Numbered from the stretch's first letter, positions 24,545 to 33,117 are shown. The stretch: DNA of 64,000 nucleotides from CAZTDU01 sp050248795 (GCA_050248795.1 JBFWRS010000008.1:1-64000), one strand, 5' to 3'. Numbers and translations are program-made. Notes: a model not told the origin generated them from the letters alone.

Positions 24545-25551
24545 AACTCTCCGTACTCGACCAATCCCCGATCATCTCCGGCCACGGCGCCGCGCGTGCC
24601 ATAGACGAAACGCTCGCGCTGGCGCGCCGCGCCGACGCGCTCGGCTACTCGCGCTACTGGCTCGCCGAGCACCATGCCATCGCCGCGCTTGCCGATCCCT
24701 GCCCCGAGGTGCTGCTGGCCCGGCTGGGCGCGGAAGCGAAGCGCATGCGCGTCGGCACCGGCGGCGTGCTGCTGCCCTACTACAGCGCGTTCCGCACTGC
24801 CGAGGCCTTCCGCATGCTGGAGGCGCTGTACCCGGGCCGCATCGACCTGGGCATCGGCCGCGCACCGGGCGGCGACCAGCGCACCGCGCTTGCCGTGGCG
24901 GGCGGCAGGTACCCGGACGCGGACGACTTCCCGGAGCGCGTCTGGCAGCTCGTCGCGCACCTGGACGGCACGCTGCCCGAGACGCACCCGTTTCGCCGCG
25001 TGCGCGTGCAGCCCGAGGTACCGACGGCACCGCAGGTATGGCTGCTGGGATCCTCCGACTACAGCGGCGCGCTGGCGGCGAGCATGGGCCTGCGCTTCGC
25101 CTTCGCGCACTTCATCAACCCGCGCGGCGGCGACGCGGTGACGCGCGCGTTCCGCGACGAATATCGCCCATCCGCGCGCGAGCCCGCGCCGCAAGCGCTG
25201 GTCTGCGTGTTCGCCATCTGCGCGGAAAGCAATGCCGAAGCCGAGCGGCTGACGCAGGCGATAGACCTGCGGCGCCTGCACATGGCGCTCAACCTGGACA
25301 CGCCGGTGCCGACGCCGGAAGAAGCGGCGAAGCACCGCTACAGCGACGAGGAGCGCGCCTACGTGCAGGGCCAGCGCGCCCGCGCCGTGGTCGGCAGCCC
25401 GGCGAGCTGCAGGGAACAGCTGCTCGAGCTCGCCGGCCGCTACCAGGCCGACGAAGTGATGCTGCTCACCATCACCGGGGAATACGCGACCCGGCTGGCG
25501 TCCTACGAACTGCTGGCACGCGAGTTCGCGCTGGAGGGCTCGCACCAGTAG
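24541..25551 (+). CDS. Luciferase-like (LLM-class) flavin-dependent oxidoreductase
   Basis: A 336-residue TIM-barrel FMN/F420-type monooxygenase. Typical segments are LSVLDQSPI at the N-terminus, YWLAEHHAIAALADPCPEVLLARL, RVGTGGVLLPYYSAFRTAEAFRMLEALYPGRIDLGIGRAPGG and VVGSPASCREQL. This is the arrangement of the MsnO8-like group. It overlaps the MFS gene by 4 nt. Its last 49 bases overlap the end of the convergent carbamoyltransferase gene. Confidence 0.9.
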   Translation: MKLSVLDQSPIISGHGAARAIDETLALARRADALGYSRYWLAEHHAIAALADPCPEVLLARLGAEAKRMRVGTGGVLLPYYSAFRTAEAFRMLEALYPGRIDLGIGRAPGGDQRTALAVAGGRYPDADDFPERVWQLVAHLDGTLPETHPFRRVRVQPEVPTAPQVWLLGSSDYSGALAASMGLRFAFAHFINPRGGDAVTRAFRDEYRPSAREPAPQALVCVFAICAESNAEAERLTQAIDLRRLHMALNLDTPVPTPEEAAKHRYSDEERAYVQGQRARAVVGSPASCREQLLELAGRYQADEVMLLTITGEYATRLASYELLAREFALEGSHQ

Positions 25552-27263
25552 GGGCCGAGCGCGAGGCAGTCGATGCGGCCCTCGCTCAGCGCGCGCACCG
25601 CCTCCCCGGGCCTGCAGACGATCGGCTCCTCGTGCACGTTGAAGCTGGTGTTCAGCACCAGCGGGATGCCCGAGCGCTGCCGGTAGGCCTCGATCAGCGA
25701 CCAGTACAGCGGGTTGGATTCGCGCGACACGGTCTGCGGGCGCGCGGTGCCGTCCACGTGCACCACCGCCGGGATGCGCGCTTTCCATGCCTCGCGCACG
25801 TCGCAGGTGATGGTCATGAACGGCAGGCATAGCGCGGCGCGCTCGGTGCCTGCGAACACCTCCGCGGCGTGCCCGGCGAGCACGCTGGGCGCGAAGGGCA
25901 TGAACTCGGTGCGTTCGAGCCGCTGGTTCAGCGTGCGGTTGATGTCGGCGTCGGTCGCCCGCGCCAGCATCGAGCGGTTGCCGAGCGCGCGCGGGCCGAA
26001 CTCCATGCGACCCTGGAACCAGCCCAGCACGCGGCCGGCGTGGATCGCATCCGCGGCGCGCGCCACCAGCGCCGCCTCGCCTAGCCGCTCGCCCGCGAGC
26101 CCGGCCGCGTCCAGCGCGCGGCGGCAATCCGCATCGTCCCACGCACTGCCCCAGTACACGTCCGCGAGCGGCGCGCGCGCCGCGGCGAGGAAGCCCGGCG
26201 ACAGCCGCTCCTGCATGAACAGTGCCGCGCCCACCGAGTTGCCGGTGTCGCTCATGCCCGGAAAGACGAAGAGTTCCTCCACTTCCGCCAGCGCGGCAAG
26301 GCGCTGGTTCAGCTTTACGTTGGCGAACACGCCCCCGTTCAGCGCCAGCCGGCGCTCGCCGGTGCGTGCAAGGTAGGCGCGCACCAGCGCCACGATCGCA
26401 TCCTCGAACACCGCCTGCGCCGCCGCGGCGACGTGCTCGCGCGGGTGCTCGCGCACCAGCGCCTTCAGGTAGGCCTCGCGCACCTGGTAGGCGTCCGGCC
26501 GGCCGGCGAAGTCCGACCCGAAGCCGCGCGCGCCATCGGCAATGCGCAGCGCGCGGTGAAACTCCGCATAGAGCTTTTGCGCATCGCCGTGCGCGGCGAG
26601 GCCGAGCACCTTGCCTTCGTGGCGCAGCGCAATGAAGCCCATCGCCGCGGTGATCGCCTCGTAGAATTCCCCGGGCGACGTGCCCGGCGCATCCGAAGCA
26701 TCGTCGCGCCGGTACCTGCCGTCCGCGTACACGCCGGAGGTGTGGTGGATGTTCAGCTCGCCCACGCCGTCCACCGTCACCACCGCGCAGCGCGGAAAGC
26801 CCGAACCCCAGGCCGCCGCCGACGCATGCGTTGCATGGTGGTCGAAAAAGCCCACCTGCACGTCCGGCCGCAGGCCCAGCCACTCGAGGAACGGCGCCTG
26901 GCGGAAGTGCGCCTCTATCGGGCCGACGCGCTTCAGCAGGTCGTTGACGTTCAGGTAGCGTTCCTCGGCGCCGGACATGCGCCGCCGCGCGCGCACCAGG
27001 CGCGATTCCAGCTCCTTGCCCGGGGACTCGCGGCGGAAGAAGCGTTCGGGGAAGAAGGCGTGGATGGTCGCCACCGCGTCGATGTCGGCGGGCGCGACGC
27101 CTGCCACCTCAAGCGCATGCGCGATCGCCTCGTGCGGCACGCGGTAGCCATCGTTCTTTTTGCGCGTCACGCGCTCCTGCGACACGGCGGCGAGCACCCT
27201 GCCGTCGCGCATCACGCAGGCCGAGGCGTCGTGCGACGAAGCGATGCCGAGGATGGTCGCCAT
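25503..27263 (-). CDS. O-carbamoyltransferase, TobZ/NodU family (copy 1)
   Basis: A 586-residue two-domain enzyme that transfers carbamoyl from carbamoyl phosphate, via carbamoyl-AMP, to a hydroxyl group. The N-terminal Kae1-like domain has SSHDASAC and the iron-site HHATHA (142-147), plus VTVDGVGELN and ALNGGVFANVKLNQRLA. The C-terminal YrdC-like domain has GRMEFGPRALGNRSMLA and LVLNTSFNVHEEPIV. The ATG at 27263 aligns with the start of its paralogue, 5 nt after that gene's stop. Its last residues (CEPSSANSRASSS) are read antisense to the convergent oxidoreductase and differ from the paralogue, suggesting loss of an earlier stop. The acceptor is unknown; no antibiotic or nodulation genes are nearby. 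Confidence 0.92.
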   Translation of the reverse strand: MATILGIASSHDASACVMRDGRVLAAVSQERVTRKKNDGYRVPHEAIAHALEVAGVAPADIDAVATIHAFFPERFFRRESPGKELESRLVRARRRMSGAEERYLNVNDLLKRVGPIEAHFRQAPFLEWLGLRPDVQVGFFDHHATHASAAAWGSGFPRCAVVTVDGVGELNIHHTSGVYADGRYRRDDASDAPGTSPGEFYEAITAAMGFIALRHEGKVLGLAAHGDAQKLYAEFHRALRIADGARGFGSDFAGRPDAYQVREAYLKALVREHPREHVAAAAQAVFEDAIVALVRAYLARTGERRLALNGGVFANVKLNQRLAALAEVEELFVFPGMSDTGNSVGAALFMQERLSPGFLAAARAPLADVYWGSAWDDADCRRALDAAGLAGERLGEAALVARAADAIHAGRVLGWFQGRMEFGPRALGNRSMLARATDADINRTLNQRLERTEFMPFAPSVLAGHAAEVFAGTERAALCLPFMTITCDVREAWKARIPAVVHVDGTARPQTVSRESNPLYWSLIEAYRQRSGIPLVLNTSFNVHEEPIVCRPGEAVRALSEGRIDCLALGPYWCEPSSANSRASSS

Positions 27264-27268
27264 GCCGG

Positions 27269-29035
27269 CTACGCCCTGCGCCGCGGCGCTTCGGCCCAGT
27301 AGCCGCCGATGGCGAGGCAGTCGACGCGATCGTCCGCCAGCGCGCGGATCGCTTCCGCGGGCTGGCAGACGATGGGCTCCTCGTGCACGTTGAAGCTGGT
27401 GTTGAGCACCAGCGGGATGCCCGAGATCTGCCGGTAGCGCTCGATGAGCTGCCAGTAGCGCGGGTTCCGGTCCTTTCTCACCAGCTGCGGCCGCGCGGTG
27501 CCGTCCACGTGCACCACCGCCGGCACGCGCGCGTGCCATGCCTTTTTCACGTCGAAGGTCACGGTCATGAATTCCGCCGCGTGCCGCGCCGGTGCGACGT
27601 TCTCGAACAGCGCGTCGGCATGCTCGGCCAGCACGCTGGGCGCGAAGGGCATGAACTCGGTGCGCTCCAGGCGTTCGTTCAGGCTGCGGTTGATGTCGGC
27701 GTCGGTCGCCCGCGCGAGCATCGAGCGGTTGCCGAGCGCGCGCGGGCCGAACTCCATGCGCCCCTGGAACCAGCCCACTACGCGCCCGGCGTGGATCGCC
27801 TGCGCCGCGCGCTCGACGAGCGCGTCTCCGTCCAGCCGCTCGCCGGCAATGCCGGCCGCGGCGAGCGCGGCGCCGATCTCCTCGTCCGTGTACGCCGGGC
27901 CCAGATAGACGTCTTCCAGCGCGTGTGCGTTGCGGCCGACGTACCCGGGGTCGATCTCGTCCAGTGCCATCAGCGCTGCGCCGACGCTGTTGCCGGTGTC
28001 GGACATGCCGGGAAAGACGAACAGTTCATCGAGCTCCGGCAGCGCGGCGAGGCGCTGGTTCAGCTTCACGTTGGCGAACACGCCGCCGTTCAGCGCCAGC
28101 CTGCGCTGCCCGGTCTCGCGCAGGAAGTTTCGCACCAGACCGATGATGGTCTCCTCGAACACCGCCTGCGCGGCGGCAGCGACGTTCTCGCGCGAGTGTC
28201 CCTTGATCGCCTCGGCAAGGTAGGCCTTGCGCTCGCCGATGGGCTTTTTCGCGCGCGCGAAGTCCGACGCGAGGCCATGGCCGTCGTCGGCCAGGCGCAG
28301 CGCGTGCCGGAACGGCTCGTACAGCGGCTTCGGGTCGCCGAACGCCGCAAGCCCGAGCACCTTGCCTTCGTGCCGCAACGGCCGGAAGCCGAGCAGCTCG
28401 GTGATGTCCATGTAGAAGAACCCCGCCGAGGTGCCCGGCGCGTCGGATACGTGCATGCGCTGCAGACGACCGCCCCGGTAGACGCTGGCGGTGTGGTGCA
28501 TGCCGAGGTCGCCTTCGCCGTCCATGGTGATCACTGCCGCCTCGGCAAAGCCGCTGTAGAACGCGGCGCCCGCGGCATGCGTCAGGTGGTGGTCGACGAA
28601 GTGGATCGGCGTGCCGGCGCGATAGCCCTCGCCGGCAAGGAAGCGGGCGCGGCGGAAATAGTCGTCGAAAGTCTTGCCCGGCGCCGCGTCGCGGATGTGG
28701 CGCAGGATCTTGTTGAGGAAGAACTGCGTGCGCTTCTTGCGTCCGACCAGGCGCTTGGCGACGCGGGTGATCCTGCGCTCGACCTCCTTTCCGAGCGTCG
28801 GCCGCCTGCAGTATTCCTCGGGCACGTGGTTGTAGGTCATCGCGATGACATCCACGTCCCGCCGCGTCGCGCCGGCCATCGCCAGCACGCGGTCTATCGC
28901 CAGGTCGGGCAGGCGGATGCCGTCGGTCTTGATGCGCGAAAGCCGCTCCTCGGAAATCGCCGCCAGCAGCCGGCCGTCGCGGAACACGCAGGCCGATGCG
29001 TCGTGCGACGAACAGATCCCCAGCAGCAATGCCAA
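27269..29035 (-). CDS. O-carbamoyltransferase, TobZ/NodU family (copy 2)
   Basis: A 588-residue paralogue of the gene downstream with the same motifs: SSHDASAC, HHLTHA (149-154), ITMDGEGDLGMHH, ALNGGVFANVKLNQRLA, GRMEFGPRALGNRSMLA and NTSFNVHEEPIV. The two differ in the linker before the HHxTHA site (here FLNKILRHIRDAAPGKTFDDYF), where acceptor specificity may lie. The start must be TTG at 29035: an in-frame TGA lies eight codons upstream, and the reading frame aligns with the paralogue at that TTG. The ribosome site GGAGG is inside a hairpin (29042-29063), so translation is probably weak or regulated. Confidence 0.92.
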   Translation of the reverse strand: MALLLGICSSHDASACVFRDGRLLAAISEERLSRIKTDGIRLPDLAIDRVLAMAGATRRDVDVIAMTYNHVPEEYCRRPTLGKEVERRITRVAKRLVGRKKRTQFFLNKILRHIRDAAPGKTFDDYFRRARFLAGEGYRAGTPIHFVDHHLTHAAGAAFYSGFAEAAVITMDGEGDLGMHHTASVYRGGRLQRMHVSDAPGTSAGFFYMDITELLGFRPLRHEGKVLGLAAFGDPKPLYEPFRHALRLADDGHGLASDFARAKKPIGERKAYLAEAIKGHSRENVAAAAQAVFEETIIGLVRNFLRETGQRRLALNGGVFANVKLNQRLAALPELDELFVFPGMSDTGNSVGAALMALDEIDPGYVGRNAHALEDVYLGPAYTDEEIGAALAAAGIAGERLDGDALVERAAQAIHAGRVVGWFQGRMEFGPRALGNRSMLARATDADINRSLNERLERTEFMPFAPSVLAEHADALFENVAPARHAAEFMTVTFDVKKAWHARVPAVVHVDGTARPQLVRKDRNPRYWQLIERYRQISGIPLVLNTSFNVHEEPIVCQPAEAIRALADDRVDCLAIGGYWAEAPRRRA

Positions 29036-29041
29036 GACTTC

Positions 29042-29063
29042 CCTCCGGACGGGTCACCGGAGG
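29042..29063 (-). promoter_or_regulatory. Hairpin sequestering the ribosome site of carbamoyltransferase copy 2
   Basis: In the mRNA a 7-bp perfect stem CCTCCGG / CCGGAGG with an 8-nt loop holds the GGAGG Shine-Dalgarno sequence (29046-29042), ending 6 nt before the TTG start codon. Closure of the stem would hide the ribosome site. It may serve as a translational switch or simply lower expression. Confidence 0.5.
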
Positions 29064-29120
29064 CGTTCCGGCGCCGCGCATTGTAGAGGGAATGCCAGCC
29101 CTCGGCCGCGCGGGAACGAA

Positions 29121-29600
29121 TCAGCGCGTCGCCAGGTCCATGTCGATCCTCGCCAGGCGCGCATCGCCCGGGTGCATGCGCACCGCAAAGCCGAGCCGGC
29201 GCGCGAATTCGAGCATCGCGGCGTTGCTCGCCGCGACCTCGCCGACGATGCGCTTCAGGCCGGCGCGACGCGCGTGCGCGAGCAGTTGCTGCAACAGGCG
29301 CCGGCCGAGGCCGCGCCGCCGCCAGCCGTCCGCCACCGCGATCGCGAACTCCGCCTCGCCGTCCTTCTCCAGCGCGTAGCGCGCCTCGCCGACGATCGCG
29401 TCGCCCGCCACCGCGACCAGGCCGAGCTGGGTGTCGCCCGGCGGCTGCGTCAGCAACCGCACCAGGCCGGGCGCGAGTTCGCGCACGGCGCTCAGGAAGC
29501 GGTGGTAGCGCGACGCCGGCGACAGCGCGCTGACGAATGCGACGAATGCCTGCGCATCCGGCGGCGCTACCGGCCGGATCTGCGCCGCCTGCGCACTCAC
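29121..29600 (-). CDS. GNAT-family N-acetyltransferase
   Basis: A 159-residue acetyltransferase with N-terminal IRPVAPPDAQAFVAFVSALSPASRYHRF and the acetyl-CoA loop ADGWRRRGLGRRLLQQLLAHAR (motif A, RRRGLGRR). It ends with VGEVAASNAAMLEFARRLGFAVR. The GTG at 29600 overlaps the stop of the DUF1127 gene by 4 nt; a GTG at 29615 with an AAGGA site nine bases ahead is a reasonable alternative. The N-terminal segment resembles the GNAT domain fused to acyl-CoA synthetases (Pat-like), so a protein substrate is possible but unproven. Confidence 0.83.
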   Translation of the reverse strand: MSAQAAQIRPVAPPDAQAFVAFVSALSPASRYHRFLSAVRELAPGLVRLLTQPPGDTQLGLVAVAGDAIVGEARYALEKDGEAEFAIAVADGWRRRGLGRRLLQQLLAHARRAGLKRIVGEVAASNAAMLEFARRLGFAVRMHPGDARLARIDMDLATR

Positions 29601-29737
29601 CTGCGGCCGTCCCACAGCCCGATGTCCTTCAGCAGGTGCTCGTCCAGGTGCGCGATCGACCTGCGCGTCTGCGCGTCACGGTAAGCCCGCGCGGCGCTGC
29701 GCGCCCAGGCGGTCAGTACGTCCACTATCTTCTGCAT
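29597..29737 (-). CDS. DUF1127 small protein
   Basis: A 46-residue protein ending in the DUF1127 signature: RRSIAHLDEHLLKDIGLWDGRR, preceded by an amphipathic helix (IVDVLTAWARSAARAYRDAQ). DUF1127 proteins are short, basic and in some alphaproteobacteria bind RNA or influence small-RNA turnover and phosphate metabolism. It overlaps the GNAT gene by 4 nt, so the two are coupled. It is divergent from the response-regulator gene. Confidence 0.8.
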   Translation of the reverse strand: MQKIVDVLTAWARSAARAYRDAQTRRSIAHLDEHLLKDIGLWDGRR

Positions 29738-29871
29738 GATGCGGCTCGCTTTCGTGTGCATTCAGGATGCGGACAGGCTACGCACGCGGCGTATCGCGCC
29801 GATGTCGATCACGAAACCGCTTGTATCGGCATGTATCATTGGCGCGTTCCGAAGAACCCTGTGGGTACGTC

Positions 29872-30591
29872 ATGGAAGGCAGCAGCCGGGTACTGGTGGT
29901 CGACGACGACCGCGAAGTGCGGGAAACCATCGGCGATTACCTGAACACGCACGGCTACGAGGTTTCCCTTGCCGCCAACGGCGCCGAGATGCGCGCCGCG
30001 CTGGCAGCATCGGTTCCCGATGTCGTGCTGCTGGACCTCAACATGCCCGGCGAGGACGGCCTGACGCTGGCGCGCTGGCTGCGCGAGAACCACGCGGTCG
30101 CGATCATCATGGTCACTGCCGCGAGCGACGTCGTCGATCGGGTCATCGGGCTGGAAGTCGGCGCCGACGACTACCTTGGCAAGCCTTTCGATCCGCGCGA
30201 ACTGCGCGCGCGGCTGAAAAGCGTGCTGCGTCGCGCGCGCGCCCCCGCGGCGACCGCTCCGGCGGCAGCCGCGCCCGCGGCCGGCAAGCGTGTGAAGATC
30301 GGCCGCTGCGAACTCGACCTCGCCACGCACCAGCTCTTTGCCGACAACGGCGACGAAGTGCCCATCACCGGCATGGAGTTCGACCTGCTGCGCGTGTTCG
30401 CCGAACACCCCAACCAGGTGCTGTCGCGCGACCGGCTGCTGACGCTGACGCGCAACCGCGAATGGGAGCCGTTCGACCGCTCGATAGACATTCGCATCGC
30501 GCGCCTGCGCCGCAAGATCGAGGCCGACCCGGCGAAGCCCCGCTCCATCAAGACGGTGCGCGGCGCGGGCTACATGTACATCCCGGGCTGA
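29872..30591 (+). CDS. OmpR/PhoB-family response regulator
   Basis: A 239-residue transcription factor. The receiver domain has acidic pocket Asp11-13, phospho-acceptor Asp55 (VVLLDLNMPG), Thr82 and Lys104 (YLGKPFDP). An Ala/Pro linker (about residues 123-140) joins a winged-helix DNA-binding domain (GMEFDLLRVFAEHPNQVLSRDRLL ... DRSIDIRIARLRRKIE ... KTVRGAGYMY). ATG at 29872 gives the canonical N-terminus SSRVLVVDDDREVRE. The kinase gene 123 nt downstream is its likely partner, though a strong terminator-like hairpin lies between them. Confidence 0.93.
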   Translation: MEGSSRVLVVDDDREVRETIGDYLNTHGYEVSLAANGAEMRAALAASVPDVVLLDLNMPGEDGLTLARWLRENHAVAIIMVTAASDVVDRVIGLEVGADDYLGKPFDPRELRARLKSVLRRARAPAATAPAAAAPAAGKRVKIGRCELDLATHQLFADNGDEVPITGMEFDLLRVFAEHPNQVLSRDRLLTLTRNREWEPFDRSIDIRIARLRRKIEADPAKPRSIKTVRGAGYMYIPG

Positions 30592-30599
30592 AGCGTCCG

Positions 30600-30625
30600 G
30601 CCGGCCCCGCCGCGGCGGGGCCGGC
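30600..30625 (+). terminator. GC-rich hairpin after the response-regulator gene
   Basis: A 12-bp perfect inverted repeat (GCCGGCCCCGCC / GGCGGGGCCGGC) separated by two bases, 9 nt after the TGA. There is no T-run. It probably ends or attenuates transcription before the histidine-kinase gene, implying that kinase and regulator are made in different amounts. Confidence 0.6.
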
Positions 30626-30714
30626 AGCGGCGCCGAATGTAACCGGATTGTTTCAATGGTTTCGCCGCGGTAACGCCGCGTGCGGCGGGGGTCGCCTGCC
30701 CCTAGACTGACGCC

Positions 30715-33117
30715 ATGGACGCGATGCGCAGGCTATCCGAGGCGATGCAGGAGGCGGCGCTCGCCGTCTCCACGGCCGAGGGCGAGCGCATCTTCGAGGA
30801 CCTGGTCGGCGCGCTGGCGTCGATCCTGGACGTCGAGTTCGCGCTGATCTCGGTGTACGTCGAGCCCGATCGCACGCACCTGCGCACGCTCGCCACCTTC
30901 TTCGGCGGCAGGATCGCGAAGAACATCGAGTACCCGATCGCCGGCACGCCGTGCGAGCGCGCGATCGGCCGCGAGTCCAGCTACTTCGCCCGCGGCGTGC
31001 GCGACGTGTTTCCGGACGATCGCACGCTCACCGACAACGCCATCGAGGGCTATGCGGCGACCACGCTGAACGATGCGCAGGGCCGCGCCATCGGCGCCCT
31101 GACGGTGATGTCGCGACGCGCGCTCACCGACCGCGCGCTGGCCGAGGCGATGCTGAAGATCTTCGGCGCCCGCATCGGCTCGGAGATCGAGCGCCGCAGG
31201 TCGGATGCGAGCTACCGCGCGATCTTCGATGCCACCGAGGACGCGGTGATCCTGCACGACCACGAAAGCGGCAGGATCGTCGACGTGAACCCCAAGGCCT
31301 GCGCCGCCTACGGCTACACCCGCGAAGAGCTGGTCCAGCTGACGCCGGGCGACCTCAGCTCGGGCGCGCCGCCGTACACCGGCGCCGAGGTGGTACGCCT
31401 GATCGGCGAGGCGCGGCACGGCCGCGTCGTGCGCGTCGAATGGCATCGCCGCAACAAGGACGGCAGCCTGCACTGGGACGACGTCACGCTGAAGAAGGTA
31501 GAAATCGCCGGCAAGCCCTACGTGCTGGCAACGCGGCGCGAGATCAGCGAGCGCAAGCTCGCGGAGGAAAGCCTGCGCGCGAGCGAAGAGCAGTACCGCG
31601 CCATATTCAACGCGGTGGCCGATTCCATGGTGCTGCGCGACGCCGACTTCCGCATCGTCGACGTCAATCCCGCATACAGCCTGTTCAGCGGCCGCGGCCG
31701 CGACGAGGTGATCGGCAGGAACACCCTCACCATGAGCCCGCCGGGCATGAACGAACACGTCCGTGCGCTGCACACGCGCGCGCTGGAGGGCGAGCCGGTG
31801 CAGTTCGAGGCCACCGCGTCGCGCAAGAGCGGCGAGAAATTCGAGATCGAGGTGCGCGGCGTGCCGATCCGCCACCAGGGGCGCCCGCACGTGCTCTATA
31901 TCGGTCGCGACATCACCGCGCGCAAGCACGCCGAGGCGCAGCGCGCGGCGCTCGAGGAGCAGCTGCGCCAGGCGCAGAAGATGGAGGCGATCGGGCAGCT
32001 TGCCGGCGGCATCGCCCACGACTTCAACAACATCCTGCAGAGCATCCTCGGCAACCTGGTGCTCGCCGCCGAGCGCCAGGAAGAACTCGGCGACCAGCCG
32101 CTCGCCAAGTACCTCGAGCGCGCGCAGCGCTCGTCCCAGCGCGCGCGCGAGCTGATCCGGCAGATGCTCACCTTCAGCCGCGGCCAGCGCGCCGAGCGCA
32201 GGCCGGTGTCGCTGCCCAGGCTGGTGCGCGAGGCGGCAAACCTGCTGCGCTCGCCGCTGCCGGCAACGATAGAGCTGCGTACGCAACTGGACGAAGGCCT
32301 GCCGAGGGCGGCGCTGGACCCGGTGCAGATCGAGCAGGTGCTGCTGAACCTGTGCATCAACGCCCGCGACGCCATGTCGGGCAGCGGCGTGATCACGCTG
32401 GGCGTGCGCTTCGCCGAACACAAGGAAAGCGTCTGCGCCTCGTGCCGCCAGCGCGTCAGCGGCCGCTTCGTCGAACTGTCGGTCGCCGACACGGGTTCGG
32501 GCATTGCACCCGAGGTCATGGAGCGCATGTTCGAGCCGTTCTACTCCACCAAGGAAATCGGCCACGGCAGCGGCATGGGTCTCGCCATGGTGCACGGCAT
32601 CGTGCACGAGCACGGCGGGCACGTGGTGGTGGATTCCGCGGCAGGCGGCGGCACGGTGTTCCGGCTGCTGTTCGAGGCGTCCGCCGCAGGTGCCGGCGAG
32701 CCGGCAGCAGGCCCGACCGGGCGCGCCCCGGCGACGAAGAAGAAGCTCTCGGGCCGCGTGCTGGTGGTCGACGACGAGGAGATGATCCGCGAATTCATGA
32801 CCGACATGCTCACCGGCTGGGGGCTGGAGGTCACCGCGCTGGCCGACGGCGCCGAGGCACGCGATGCGTTCGCGAGCGACCCGCACGCCTTCGACCTGGT
32901 CATCACCGACCAGACCATGCCCAGGCTGACCGGCACGCAGCTCGCGCGCGTGATGTCGCGCGTGCGCCCGGGCATGCCGATCGTGCTGTGCACCGGCTAC
33001 GGCGAGAACCTCACCGAGAAGGAAATCGCCGCGGCGGGCGTGCGCACGCTGGCGGCCAAGCCGCTGGAGCCGGCGCAGTTGCGCACGCTCATCGAAGCGC
33101 ACCTGCACAAGCGCTGA
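30715..33117 (+). CDS. Soluble hybrid sensor histidine kinase (GAF-PAS-PAS-HisKA-HATPase-REC)
   Basis: An 800-residue kinase with no membrane span or signal peptide, so it senses cytoplasmic signals. Domains: GAF about 20-160; PAS 163-285 (YRAIFDATEDAVILHD, GYTREELV); PAS 290-408 (YRAIFNAVADSMVLRD); HisKA with phospho-His435 (GGIAHDFNN); ATPase with N-box NLCINARDAM and G-boxes DTGSGI, GHGSGMGLAMV; receiver with Asp732 (ITDQTMPRLTG) and Lys782. A Cys574-x-x-Cys577 pair (CASC) sits inside the ATPase domain just before the DTGSG box, an unusual place for a possible redox or metal switch. The receiver domain could feed a phosphorelay or act as a sink. Confidence 0.93.
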   Translation: MDAMRRLSEAMQEAALAVSTAEGERIFEDLVGALASILDVEFALISVYVEPDRTHLRTLATFFGGRIAKNIEYPIAGTPCERAIGRESSYFARGVRDVFPDDRTLTDNAIEGYAATTLNDAQGRAIGALTVMSRRALTDRALAEAMLKIFGARIGSEIERRRSDASYRAIFDATEDAVILHDHESGRIVDVNPKACAAYGYTREELVQLTPGDLSSGAPPYTGAEVVRLIGEARHGRVVRVEWHRRNKDGSLHWDDVTLKKVEIAGKPYVLATRREISERKLAEESLRASEEQYRAIFNAVADSMVLRDADFRIVDVNPAYSLFSGRGRDEVIGRNTLTMSPPGMNEHVRALHTRALEGEPVQFEATASRKSGEKFEIEVRGVPIRHQGRPHVLYIGRDITARKHAEAQRAALEEQLRQAQKMEAIGQLAGGIAHDFNNILQSILGNLVLAAERQEELGDQPLAKYLERAQRSSQRARELIRQMLTFSRGQRAERRPVSLPRLVREAANLLRSPLPATIELRTQLDEGLPRAALDPVQIEQVLLNLCINARDAMSGSGVITLGVRFAEHKESVCASCRQRVSGRFVELSVADTGSGIAPEVMERMFEPFYSTKEIGHGSGMGLAMVHGIVHEHGGHVVVDSAAGGGTVFRLLFEASAAGAGEPAAGPTGRAPATKKKLSGRVLVVDDEEMIREFMTDMLTGWGLEVTALADGAEARDAFASDPHAFDLVITDQTMPRLTGTQLARVMSRVRPGMPIVLCTGYGENLTEKEIAAAGVRTLAAKPLEPAQLRTLIEAHLHKR

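Noticed and set aside
27269..29035. Carbamoyltransferases considered as TsaD or HypF
   Set aside because: They contain Kae1-like and YrdC-like domains in the TobZ/NodU order and lack the acylphosphatase and zinc-finger parts of HypF; length and motifs fit O-carbamoyltransferases.
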